NCBI GenBank assembly: GCA_001512905.1
Contig: LFTB01000023.1
Location: 595-39,995, forward strand
Direction of reading: 5' to 3'
DNA length: 39,401 nucleotides
Source: Clostridia bacterium DTU084
Lineage (GTDB): Bacteria; Bacillota; DTU084
Every line of letters starts with the position of its first letter. Position 1 is the first letter of the stretch. Shown here piece by piece: positions 9,357 through 16,205 of the stretch. The notes beneath the pieces are model-generated. The model was not told the DNA's origin and ran no database searches. It worked only from the letters and a program-made list of their open reading frames with translations. The position numbers and the translations under genes are program-made.

Positions 9357-10217
9357 TTGAACTGGATTAAAGTGTCCCTCAAAACAAGGCCTGAGGCGCT
9401 GCCTGCCCTCGAGGCCATTTTTTTAGAGTACACAGGCGGCATTCTCCTGGAAGGCACAGAATCCGAACCAGTGATTGCAGCGTACTTCCCTGCTCCCCTC
9501 AGCGCTGAACTGGAACGGGAACTGCAGGCAAAAATTGCCAAAGTTCGGGAAGCAGGGCTGGATCCGGGCAGTGAATTGCTGGAAAAGGAGCTGGTTTTGG
9601 AGGAGAACTGGGCTACAGAATGGAAGAAATATTATAATCCCCTTCCTGTGGGGAAGCGTTTCCTCATCTGTCCTTCCTGGAAAATGAAAGAAGAGCCTGG
9701 CAGGATCTCCATCGCCTTGGATCCAGGTCAGGCTTTCGGCACAGGCTACCATCCCACAACCCAGCTCTGCCTGCAGCTGTTGGAGGATACAGCGCCCGGC
9801 ACAACTGCCTACGATTTGGGCACAGGCTCTGGGATCCTCGCCATCGCCCTTGCAAAGCTCGGGGCAAAAGTTGCAGCCTTCGAGGCAGATCCTGTAGCTG
9901 TTGCCGCAGCCAAAGCCAACGCAGAGCTCAACAGGGTGGAGCTTGAGATCGTCGAGCTGGATCTCCTCACCGCACCACCCCCGAAGCGGCCTGCTCAGCT
10001 TGTGGTGGCGAACCTGACGGCGGATCTGTTTTTGGCTTTAGGAAATAAGCTTGCAGACTACCTTGAACCAGACGGCAAGCTGATTGCAGGCGGGATCGCA
10101 AGCAGACGGGAGCAAGAAGTGAAAGAGGTGTTCAGGGAAGCCGGCATCATGATTCAGGAAGCAGCTTTTGATGGGGAATGGGTCTGCCTTGCAGGGAGGA
10201 AACAGCGAGGGGAGTAA
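9357..10217 (+). CDS. prmA: Ribosomal protein L11 methyltransferase PrmA
   Basis: PrmA trimethylates ribosomal protein L11 using S-adenosylmethionine. The N-terminal substrate-recognition domain is followed by ENWATEWKKYYNPLPVGKR, the family signature, and by DPGQAFGTGYHPTTQLCL. The SAM-binding motif is YDLGTGSGILAIA, and the NPPY-like motif reads VANLTADL. It has 286 residues, a little shorter than the E. coli protein but usual for Bacillota. The start is TTG at 9357 behind AAAAGGAG. Position after dnaJ is the classical gene order. Confidence 0.94.
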   Translation: MNWIKVSLKTRPEALPALEAIFLEYTGGILLEGTESEPVIAAYFPAPLSAELERELQAKIAKVREAGLDPGSELLEKELVLEENWATEWKKYYNPLPVGKRFLICPSWKMKEEPGRISIALDPGQAFGTGYHPTTQLCLQLLEDTAPGTTAYDLGTGSGILAIALAKLGAKVAAFEADPVAVAAAKANAELNRVELEIVELDLLTAPPPKRPAQLVVANLTADLFLALGNKLADYLEPDGKLIAGGIASRREQEVKEVFREAGIMIQEAAFDGEWVCLAGRKQRGE

Positions 10218-10224
10218 TCAGCAA

Positions 10225-11406
10225 ATGAAGTCGTTCTGCGCCTTTTTCCTCAAAACCGTTGTAGTCTTGGTATCTTTAATGGGGCTTGCCTGGCCTGTGT
10301 TTTGGTCTGAGCCTGTTGAGGTGGCAAGTGCACCCAGCCCCGAGCCTGTCGTAGCTGCAGAGGAAGCGCCGCCACCGCAGGAAGAGGAGGCACAGGCTGT
10401 AGAAACCCAACAGCCTGTTGAGGAGAAAAACCAGGCTCTCCGCAAGGCACCCGTAGCCGTCCGGGGGATCTATATCACCAGCTGGACTGCAGGCTCAAGC
10501 CGCTTTCCAGAGCTTGTGAGGTTTGTGAAAAACAACAACCTCAATGCCATGGTGATCGATCTGAAAGACGATACTGGAGTCTGCAGCTTTCAAACTGAGG
10601 TGGACTTTGCCCGGAAAATCGGCGCTCAAAGCAGAAGAATTGCAGAACTGCCCAAACTCCTTGCAGACCTCAAAAAGGAAGGGATTTACACCATCGCAAG
10701 GATTGTAGCTTTTAAGGATTCCCACCTGGCAAGGAAAAGGCCAGATCTTGCCTTTCAGGCGAAATCAGGCGGGATCTGGCGGGACCGGAAGGGAGAGAGC
10801 TGGGTGAGCCCTTATTCCCAGGAAGTCTGGCAGTACCTGACAGAGCTCGGCAAAGAAGCGATCAGGATCGGTTTTGATGAGGTCCAATACGATTACGTGC
10901 GCTTTCCGTCAGATGGGAAGCTCTCTAATTTGGTCTATCCCGAGGGAAGACCTGTGACCAAACAAATCAGCGCTTTCCTCTGCTACGCAACAGAGGAAAT
11001 TCACAGTGTAAACCCTGCGGCAATTGTTTCTGCAGACACTTTCGGTCTGGCAGGTTCAGCTCAGGATGATCTGGGAATCGGCCAATACCTGGAAGAGCTG
11101 GACGGCACTGTAGACTACCTCTCTCCCATGGCATACCCTTCCCACTACGCACCAGGCACCTATGGCCTGGCAAATCCCAATGCAAATCCCTACCAAACCA
11201 TCAAAGAGAGCATCGGTGATCACCAAAAGCGCCTGACCAAATCCCGGCTCAGGCCGTGGCTGCAGGCTTTCACTTTGGGACCGCCAGCTTACGGGGTAGG
11301 AGAGCTCCAGGACCAAATCAAAGCCCTGCGGGAGCTTGATGTGGATGAGTTTCTGCTTTGGAATCCAGGCTCTCGCTACGGGGTATTTGCTGGAGGAATT
11401 CGGTAA
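10225..11406 (+). CDS. Secreted DUF4015-family putative glycoside hydrolase
   Basis: This resembles the DUF4015 (GH13-like TIM-barrel) family of exported proteins, presumed to act on cell-wall or extracellular glycans; the substrate is unknown. Residues about 1-30 form a signal peptide or membrane anchor (FCAFFLKTVVVLVSLMGLAW). A Pro/Glu/Ala-rich linker runs to about 75. The catalytic-like barrel follows: VRGIYITSWTAG, NAMVIDLKDDTG, FDEVQYDYVRFPSDG and VDYLSPMAYPSHY. The ATG at 10225 follows GAGGGGAG at spacing of about 9 and only 7 bases after the prmA stop. The frame is open further upstream inside prmA, without a ribosome site. It ends at a strong terminator. 393 residues. Confidence 0.85.
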   Translation: MKSFCAFFLKTVVVLVSLMGLAWPVFWSEPVEVASAPSPEPVVAAEEAPPPQEEEAQAVETQQPVEEKNQALRKAPVAVRGIYITSWTAGSSRFPELVRFVKNNNLNAMVIDLKDDTGVCSFQTEVDFARKIGAQSRRIAELPKLLADLKKEGIYTIARIVAFKDSHLARKRPDLAFQAKSGGIWRDRKGESWVSPYSQEVWQYLTELGKEAIRIGFDEVQYDYVRFPSDGKLSNLVYPEGRPVTKQISAFLCYATEEIHSVNPAAIVSADTFGLAGSAQDDLGIGQYLEELDGTVDYLSPMAYPSHYAPGTYGLANPNANPYQTIKESIGDHQKRLTKSRLRPWLQAFTLGPPAYGVGELQDQIKALRELDVDEFLLWNPGSRYGVFAGGIR

Positions 11407-11434
11407 CGTTCAGCCCTTTAAGGGCTACACTTTG

Positions 11435-11476
11435 TCTGCCTGAACTTGCAGCCTACCAGTTCAGGCAGAACTTTTT
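11435..11476 (+). terminator. Strong terminator closing the hrcA-to-DUF4015 block
   Basis: A perfect 12-bp stem, TCTGCCTGAACT (11435-11446) with AGTTCAGGCAGA (11458-11469), is followed by ACTTTTT. A smaller hairpin, AGCCCT/AGGGCT, lies just before it (11412-11427). It also separates the block from the convergent minus-strand gene. Confidence 0.9.
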
Positions 11477-11514
11477 GGAGGGCACAGGGCTGCGGCATTT
11501 TTTATGCACGAGGC

Positions 11515-12156
11515 TCATTTTATCTTGCCGCGTTCTGTGGCCTTTCTGATCAGCTGCCGCAGGTAGAGGTAGCTGGCCAACAGGAGAAACACAGCCCAAA
11601 ATTGCGGCAGCCCCCGGGCAAGGATGAAGTTGTATGCGCCGTGGAGAAAAGCAGCAATCCCAAGGGCTCCCCAGCTTGTTCTGCCAAAGCGGCCCCTCGT
11701 TAAAGATGCCCCCCAAATGCCGGAGAAACTTGCATGGGCAAGGAGGGTAATCAAAGCTCTGGCAGGAACCACACCAACCCCAAAGCGGAGGCCGTAAAGC
11801 AGGTTTTCCAGGGCTGCAAAACCTAAAGCAGCAGTTACAGCGTAGATGATGCCGTCCACAGGCTCGTCAAAGGCCTGGCTGTGCAGAGCTCCTGCCCACA
11901 CTGCACCGAATTTCGCAGCTTCTTCCACCAAACCAACCCCTAAAGTGATCATTAAAAAAAGGACCAGGGGATTTGGTGCCTGGGAAAAATAGTGGCTGTA
12001 CAGGGATTCAACTGCAGCTGTAGGCAGAACAAAAAAAGCTCCCCAGAGAAAGGTTTTGCCGATCAAGGAAACAGGTTCAGGCCTGGGATCTTGTCTGTAG
12101 AAATACCAAAGCCAGATCAGTCCAGGAACAAAAGAGAGAAGAATTAACAACAGCAC
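11515..12156 (-). CDS. PrsW-like intramembrane protease
   Basis: This is a polytopic membrane protein of 213 residues in the PrsW/CPBP-like glutamic protease group. In Bacillus, PrsW cuts the anti-sigma factor RsiW. The conserved motifs are present in order: VEEAAKF (EExxK), FDEPVDGIIYA, LGFAALENLLYG, LLAHASFSGIWG and LHGAYNF. The start is a GTG at 12156 (minus strand) preceded by AGGAGGTG, 7-8 bases away. No anti-sigma factor gene lies in this window, so the substrate is unknown. It is transcribed convergently with the DUF4015 gene and divergently from the small gene at 12381. Confidence 0.85.
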   Translation of the reverse strand: MLLLILLSFVPGLIWLWYFYRQDPRPEPVSLIGKTFLWGAFFVLPTAAVESLYSHYFSQAPNPLVLFLMITLGVGLVEEAAKFGAVWAGALHSQAFDEPVDGIIYAVTAALGFAALENLLYGLRFGVGVVPARALITLLAHASFSGIWGASLTRGRFGRTSWGALGIAAFLHGAYNFILARGLPQFWAVFLLLASYLYLRQLIRKATERGKIK

Positions 12157-12281
12157 GCAGGCACACCTCCTGCAGTAGTTTGCACAGCAGGGAAATCTTT
12201 AGGACAGCAACTTTTACCTGTGCAAATTTATGCAAACAAAGTGGGAATTTTCCCATATTTTATTAAATTTTTTATTGTAAA

Positions 12282-12306
12282 AGGAATTTCATGTAATCTG
12301 CCGAAT
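12282..12306 (+). promoter_or_regulatory. Sigma-H-like promoter of the small gene
   Basis: AGGAATT (12282-12288), 13 bases, then CGAAT (12302-12306) matches the Bacillus sigma-H pattern. As I recall it, spoVG has AGGATTT, 13 bases, GGAAT. No comparably good sigma-A promoter is seen here. The start codon is at 12381. This suggests transition-phase or early sporulation expression; inference only. Confidence 0.5.
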
Positions 12307-12380
12307 CTATAGTATTGTATGCAAGCGGAGCGGCAGTACGGTGAGATGTTTTTTGGCGCCTAAGCGAAAGGAGAGGAAGC

Positions 12381-12584
12381 ATGGAAGTAGCAGAAAGCAA
12401 AGGTATCTTATTTTTGACACTAGCGGTTACTTCAGAGGATAAAGAAATCATTGCCACCTTAGCTGAGAGGGACTTGATCGAGCGGGCGCGTGAAACAGTG
12501 ATAAATTTTATTGACGGCAGTTTGGTGAAGGACATGGTTGTTGGTTTTGATGGAGAGAAAATTCAGGTAGCGGTCAAATTATAG
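12381..12584 (+). CDS. Small conserved-looking protein of unknown function (67 aa)
   Basis: I do not recognise this protein. It is a short, soluble, acidic protein (67 residues) predicted to be alpha/beta, starting MEVAESKGILFLTLAV and ending GEKIQVAVKL. It has no cysteines and no membrane segment. The ATG has an excellent ribosome site (AAAGGAGAGG), and the gene has its own terminator, so it is very probably real and monocistronic. The sigma-H-like promoter upstream is the main clue to its role: expression at the onset of stationary phase or sporulation. Confidence 0.75.
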   Translation: MEVAESKGILFLTLAVTSEDKEIIATLAERDLIERARETVINFIDGSLVKDMVVGFDGEKIQVAVKL

Positions 12585-12619
12585 GCGAAGCACCTTTCTA
12601 GGTGCTTTTGCCTTTTTTT
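12583..12619 (+). terminator. Terminator of the small gene
   Basis: AAGCACCT (12588-12595) and AGGTGCTT (12600-12607) form an 8-bp stem with a TTCT loop. The outer AGGC/GCCT extends it, and seven T residues follow (12613-12619). The hairpin begins at the stop codon itself. Confidence 0.9.
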
Positions 12620-12649
12620 GTGAGCTTTAACAGAAAGAGTCTTTCTGCT

Positions 12650-12672
12650 TTCAGGGGCAGCTATGCTATAAT
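12650..12672 (+). promoter_or_regulatory. Extended -10 promoter for the membrane-protein/FtsH-like pair
   Basis: TATAAT (12667-12672) is preceded by TGC, an extended -10. The -35 region (near 12643-12649) is poor. It lies about 30 bases before the TTG at 12701 and after the previous terminator, so it fits as the promoter of the next two genes. Confidence 0.6.
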
Positions 12673-12700
12673 TGTAGCGGACCTGGAAGGAGGAAGGACT

Positions 12701-13279
12701 TTGAATTGGCGGGAATGGTTTGATGGTTTGAAGTGGCCCTTGGTGCTGTTTTGGGCTTGCTGTCTCCTCCTGCTCCTTTGGGGAGGAGAGCGCCTTTACC
12801 GTACCCACATCGTCATCCGGCCGGCTGTGGCCAAGCTGAAACAGCTGGAGGGGGTAAGGGCGGTTGAATTCAAGGAAAAGGACCTTTATGTGGAACTGGA
12901 AGCCCCAAACAACTTCAAGGCAACAGCAGAAGCCCTCAGCACAATTGCTGCTGATTTTTTAGGGCCTGATTCGTCTTTATTCATAATTGATCAAAGAAAT
13001 GAAGCATTAGAACAGCTCTTTGATGAACTGAGCCTTTCTTTGGCTCAAGCAGCCAGCCGGGGAGAATATGAAACCATGCGTCCCCACTGGACGAAAATAG
13101 CAGCTGGCGCAGGGGCAGAGATGGACGTAGCAGTTTCGCCAACCGCCATCTATGTTTCCCTGAAAAAAGGCGGGGATTATCTGTACCAGATTATCCCTAG
13201 GGAGGATGCCAACTCCTACAGGGAAGAAGACCAGCTTCCTCTCCTTCCGAAAGTGTTGGCCAAGGAGGGAGTGCAGTGA
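12701..13279 (+). CDS. Single-pass membrane protein coupled to the FtsH-like protease
   Basis: Unknown function, 192 residues. A short N-terminus (LNWREWFDGLKW) leads into one strong transmembrane helix (PLVLFWACCLLLLLWGG, about residues 12-28). A soluble domain of about 160 residues follows, predicted to be outside the cytoplasm, with mixed alpha/beta character and no cysteines after the helix. The start is TTG at 12701 behind GGAAGGAGGAAGG. The frame is open upstream, but that part overlaps the previous terminator. Its TGA overlaps the GTG start of the protease gene (13276-13279), so the two are made together. It may supply the extracytoplasmic domain that the protease lacks (inference). 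Confidence 0.75.
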   Translation: MNWREWFDGLKWPLVLFWACCLLLLLWGGERLYRTHIVIRPAVAKLKQLEGVRAVEFKEKDLYVELEAPNNFKATAEALSTIAADFLGPDSSLFIIDQRNEALEQLFDELSLSLAQAASRGEYETMRPHWTKIAAGAGAEMDVAVSPTAIYVSLKKGGDYLYQIIPREDANSYREEDQLPLLPKVLAKEGVQ

Positions 13280-14754
13280 AAAGGGAATTTACAGTTGGTC
13301 TTGTCCTGGCAGGACTTTTTTTCCTTGCCATGCAGGGGGTAAACCTCCTTCCCTGGGCCTTTTTAGTGGGAAGCTTTATCTTTTTAATGGTGATGGTGGG
13401 AGGAAGAGGACTATCTGCCAAGTTCCATGTGGTGCGGGATGCCACTGACAAACAGCTGGCCTTTTCAGACATCGGCGGCCAGGAAGTTGCCAAACGCGAA
13501 TTTAAAGAGGCGTTGGAATTTATTGTGAAGCAGGAAGGTGCTGAGAAGCTCGGGATCAGGCCCCTTAAAGGGATCTTGCTCAGCGGTCCTCCTGGCACAG
13601 GCAAGACACTGTTGGCAAAAGCTGCTGCCCGCTACACTGATGCAGTCTTCCTTGCAGCTTCAGGCAGCGAGTTTGTGGAGATGTATGCAGGCGTAGGGGC
13701 ACAGAGGGTGCGGGAGCTCTTCAGCCGGGCACGGCAGGAAGCTAAAGTCCAGGGCAAAAAGAACGCAGTGATCTTCATCGACGAGATCGAGGTCCTGGGA
13801 GGCAAGCGGGGTCAGCATTCCAGCCATCTGGAATACGACCAAACCCTAAACGAGCTTCTGGTGCAGATGGACGGCATCAAGGCGAAAGAGGACGTGCGGA
13901 TCTTGGTGGTGGGAGCCACCAACAGAGCGGACCTCTTAGATTCTGCCCTCCTGCGGCCGGGCCGCTTTGACAGAATCGTCAAAGTTGAACTGCCCGATTG
14001 TCAAGGGAGGCTGTCCATCCTCAAAATTCACTGCCAAGGCAAGCCTTTGGCAGAGAACGTGGACCTCGAGAAGCTGGCCAGGGACACCTTCGGTTTTTCC
14101 GGAGCGCACCTTGAGAGCCTGACTAACGAAGCAGCCATCGGCGCTCTGCGGGCAGGGAAAGATAAAATCGAGATGGAAGATTTCCTCGAGGCCGTGGACA
14201 AGGTGATCATGGGCGAGAAGCTGCCCCGCAGGCCTTCAAAAGATGAGAGGCAGCGGATCGCCTATCACGAACTAGGCCACGCCATTGCAGCGGAGCTCGC
14301 AGAGGAAGGCTCTGTAGCTGTAGTCACCATCGTCTCCAGAGGCGAGGCTTTGGGTTATACCAGGCAAACGCCGCCCCCAGATCGTTATCTGTACACTGCC
14401 CGGGAACTCAAGGGGCAGATCCGGATCTGCCTTGCAGGAGCTGTGGCAGAAAAGTTGATGCTGGGTGAGGGCAGCACAGGTGCTGCCGGAGACTACAAAC
14501 GGGCTGTGGAACTGGCGAAGAAGATGATCCAAGCAGGTTTTTCGCCTTTGGGCATCGTCAGCCTCAAGGATGTGCCCAAAAGCGATCTCCACAGAACTGT
14601 AAGCAAGCTCCTCGCCCAAGAAGAGAAGGAAGTTGCAGCAGAGCTTGCCGGCTTCAAAGACCTTCTTCGGGAGCTGGCAGCAGAGCTCCTGGCAAAGGAA
14701 ACCCTGGAGGGACACGAGCTGCGGAAGCGTTTGGCCTTAAGAAAAGCATCTTGA
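13276..14754 (+). CDS. Compact FtsH-like ATP-dependent zinc metalloprotease
   Basis: This is a membrane-bound AAA+ protease that would unfold and degrade membrane or cytoplasmic proteins. Two transmembrane helices (about 6-22 and 25-43) are joined by almost no loop, whereas true FtsH has roughly 70 or more residues outside the membrane there. The AAA+ domain has Walker A GPPGTGKT (104-111), Walker B FIDE (167-170) and the second region of homology RPGRFDR (228-233). The protease domain has the zinc site HELGH (331-335) and the third ligand Asp406 in GAAGDYKRA. All catalytic residues are present, so it should be active. At 492 residues it is well short of typical FtsH (600-650), mainly through the missing loop and tail. 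The GTG start overlaps the stop of the upstream membrane protein gene. Confidence 0.88.
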   Translation: MKREFTVGLVLAGLFFLAMQGVNLLPWAFLVGSFIFLMVMVGGRGLSAKFHVVRDATDKQLAFSDIGGQEVAKREFKEALEFIVKQEGAEKLGIRPLKGILLSGPPGTGKTLLAKAAARYTDAVFLAASGSEFVEMYAGVGAQRVRELFSRARQEAKVQGKKNAVIFIDEIEVLGGKRGQHSSHLEYDQTLNELLVQMDGIKAKEDVRILVVGATNRADLLDSALLRPGRFDRIVKVELPDCQGRLSILKIHCQGKPLAENVDLEKLARDTFGFSGAHLESLTNEAAIGALRAGKDKIEMEDFLEAVDKVIMGEKLPRRPSKDERQRIAYHELGHAIAAELAEEGSVAVVTIVSRGEALGYTRQTPPPDRYLYTARELKGQIRICLAGAVAEKLMLGEGSTGAAGDYKRAVELAKKMIQAGFSPLGIVSLKDVPKSDLHRTVSKLLAQEEKEVAAELAGFKDLLRELAAELLAKETLEGHELRKRLALRKAS

Positions 14755-14756
14755 AA

Positions 14757-14781
14757 AAGCGGGCACTCGGCCCGCTTTTTT
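14757..14781 (+). terminator. Terminator after the FtsH-like gene
   Basis: AGCGGG (14758-14763) pairs with CCCGCT (14771-14776), extended by GC pairing in the loop, and is followed by six T residues. It starts 3 bases after the stop codon. Confidence 0.9.
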
Positions 14782-14783
14782 CT

Positions 14784-14997
14784 TTGGAGCGGAGGGATTA
14801 GTTTTTCTTCGTCGAACTTTATGAAAGACGAGGCCGAGTCCACTTTTCGGGCTCATTTTGATGGTGTATGAGAGCCCGTAGAGAGTGTTGGCAGTATAGG
14901 GATCCCCTTGGCCATAAACGGCAATGAACAGCATTTTTGAGACATCCACGATGCTCAGTTCAGGTTTCGGCTGGTAGAGGCCTTTGTATTCTTTTTA
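14784..14997 (-). pseudogene. Remnant of a GyrI-like (SRPBCC ligand-binding) domain gene
   Basis: On the minus strand, reading down from 14997, the frame gives KEYKGLYQPKPELSIVDV, then a segment with GQGDP, then LYGLSYTIKMSPKSG. This is the pattern I know from small GyrI-like ligand-binding proteins (K-LY-P-K...VDVP-MNF...GDP...LYGLSYTIKM). The stretch usually found between GDP and LYGLSY is much shortened. A TAA lies immediately before KEY and no start codon or ribosome site fits. The C-terminus runs off-family (VFHKVRRRKTNPS) into the neighbouring terminator. Probably a decayed fragment; recognition is from memory. Confidence 0.5.
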
Positions 14998-15083
14998 AAA
15001 TAGAACCCACTAGCCACAGCAGGGCTTCCTTAACGCAGCTGTAGGAAATATCAGTACAGCGATAGAAGCGTTGTCAGAGAAGA

Positions 15084-15687
15084 AATGCAGTTGGGACGAT
15101 TAAAGGTGTCGAACCTCATTATCTGCGGTGCAAGAGTGGCAAATCTAAAGAAGCTGCGAAATTTCGGAAACACTGTGATCGTTATTGAGCATGATCCCGA
15201 TGTCATGCAGGCAGCTGATCATATCATCGAAATCTGCCCTGGTTCAGGAAGGCATGGTTGAGAAGTAACTGCCCAGGGAACACTCGCAGAGATAAAAGAA
15301 CCACACAGCATCGGTGACAGGAGCCTATCTATGGAAGCCAACACAGGTCCGCAGTGAATTCCGAAGGGGCAGCGGAGAAGCCATCGAGGTCAGGAACGCT
15401 GATTTATATAACCTCAAGAGTTTTGATGTAAGTTTCCCGGTGGGATGTCTCACGACGGAGTGTCGGGTTCAGGAAAATCCACCTTGATATTTGAAGTGCT
15501 TGCTGCAGCAGCTGGCGTATTCGGGCTGAAGCACTTTGACCAAATGGTCACTGTGGAATAAGGTGCAATAAGCAGAATGAGACGCTCCACTGCTGCTTAT
15601 TCTGGGGCTTACACGGAGATTCTGAAGGTCTTTGGCGGTTTAGAAGATGCCAAGAACAAGGGATTATCTACAAGACACTTTTTTTGA
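15084..15687 (+). pseudogene. Decayed uvrA paralogue (excinuclease-type ABC ATPase)
   Basis: UvrA-type proteins are tandem ABC ATPases in DNA damage recognition or drug resistance. Three frames must be joined here. Frame 1 (to 15258) carries [20 protein letters not shown] and AADHIIEI, the end of an ABC domain; in-frame TGA at 15259-15261 sits where a glycine codon is expected, after which EVTAQGTLAEIKEPHSI continues. Frame 2 (from 15362) gives GSGEAIEVRNADLYNLKSFDV. Frame 3 (from 15457) gives Walker A GVSGSGKST (15457-15483), then a TAA at 15559-15561 where Gln is expected, then GAISRMRRSTAA and YSGAYTEILKVFGGL. The ABC signature (LSGGE) and Walker B of the first domain are missing between LGRLKVS and LKKL. 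The gene is clearly dead. A terminator follows at 15714. Confidence 0.8.
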
Positions 15688-15713
15688 CTGCGATTGCTCT
15701 TTTCCACGGAGCA

Positions 15714-15736
15714 GCGGGCACTAAGCCCGTTTTTTT
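15714..15736 (+). terminator. Terminator; insertion target of the group II intron
   Basis: CGGGC (15715-15719) pairs with GCCCG (15725-15729), then a run of seven T residues to 15736. The next base starts the GTGCG of the intron remnant. Class C group II introns are known to insert immediately after such terminator hairpins. Confidence 0.8.
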
Positions 15737-16126
15737 GTGCGTGTTTGCCAATCTGATGGGTGAAAGAACCCCTATCGCCTAACCAGCGAGAAGACAACCT
15801 GTAGGCAAGGGTGTCGCCGGCAATAGATGGGTCTCGTAGAAGTTTCGAATGTGAACTGTTTCGAATGTGAACCAGGTTTGGCGGTGCAATGGGGAAAGAG
15901 AAACCGAAATGGGAGGAAAACCCTAGTAAGGGAGGACAAGAGTCGCAAACAGACCGGTACGAACATCCGGCGGTGATAAACTAGCTAGACGTATCGACTG
16001 CCAGCAGAATCGGAGGCAAATTGACATTAATAAGTGCAGCTAGGTTCTCAGAAGCTGTATGTGTGGCCCATGCGTACGGTTCTGCGACAGGAACGACGCA
16101 GCGAATTAGTCGCAGCGTCTATCTAT
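15737..16126 (+). mobile_element. Group II intron remnant (class C type) without reverse transcriptase
   Basis: The element starts with GTGCG (15737-15741), the group II 5' consensus, directly after a terminator T-tract. A domain V-like hairpin lies near 16052-16084: AAGCTGTATG on the 5' arm with the AGC triad, and CGTACGGTTCT on the 3' arm. A domain VI-like stem follows, and the 3' end is near CTATCTAT (about 16126; uncertain by several bases). The internal stretch 15740-16010 resembles the domain I-III region of clostridial introns I remember, for example GTGTCGCCGGCAA and AATGTGAACCAGG. The intact element would be about 1.8-1.9 kb and encode a reverse transcriptase/maturase; here there is no such frame, so domain IV has been lost. 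It is very likely immobile. Confidence 0.75.
15842..15873 (+). repeat. 16-bp tandem duplication inside the intron remnant
   Basis: GTTTCGAATGTGAACT (15842-15857) is followed at once by GTTTCGAATGTGAACC (15858-15873), matching at 15 of 16 positions. I expect one copy in an intact intron, so this looks like a local slippage event in decaying RNA. Confidence 0.9.
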
Positions 16127-16149
16127 CCGATTTATTTGAGGTGGAGGAA

Positions 16150-16178
16150 TTGGGTTTTTCTGTGTCGAATTTTTAGAT
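16150..16178 (+). promoter_or_regulatory. Possible sigma-A promoter of the metalloprotease-propeller gene
   Basis: TTGGGT (16150-16155), a 17-base spacer and TTAGAT (16173-16178) would start transcription about 20 bases before the GTG at 16206. Each box has two mismatches, so this is tentative. Confidence 0.35.
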
Positions 16179-16205
16179 GGGCGATTTTAAGAGGAGGGCA
16201 GACGA

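Noticed and set aside
15609-15966. Short minus-strand open frames in the remnant region
   Set aside because: They overlap the uvrA and intron remnants and match no family.
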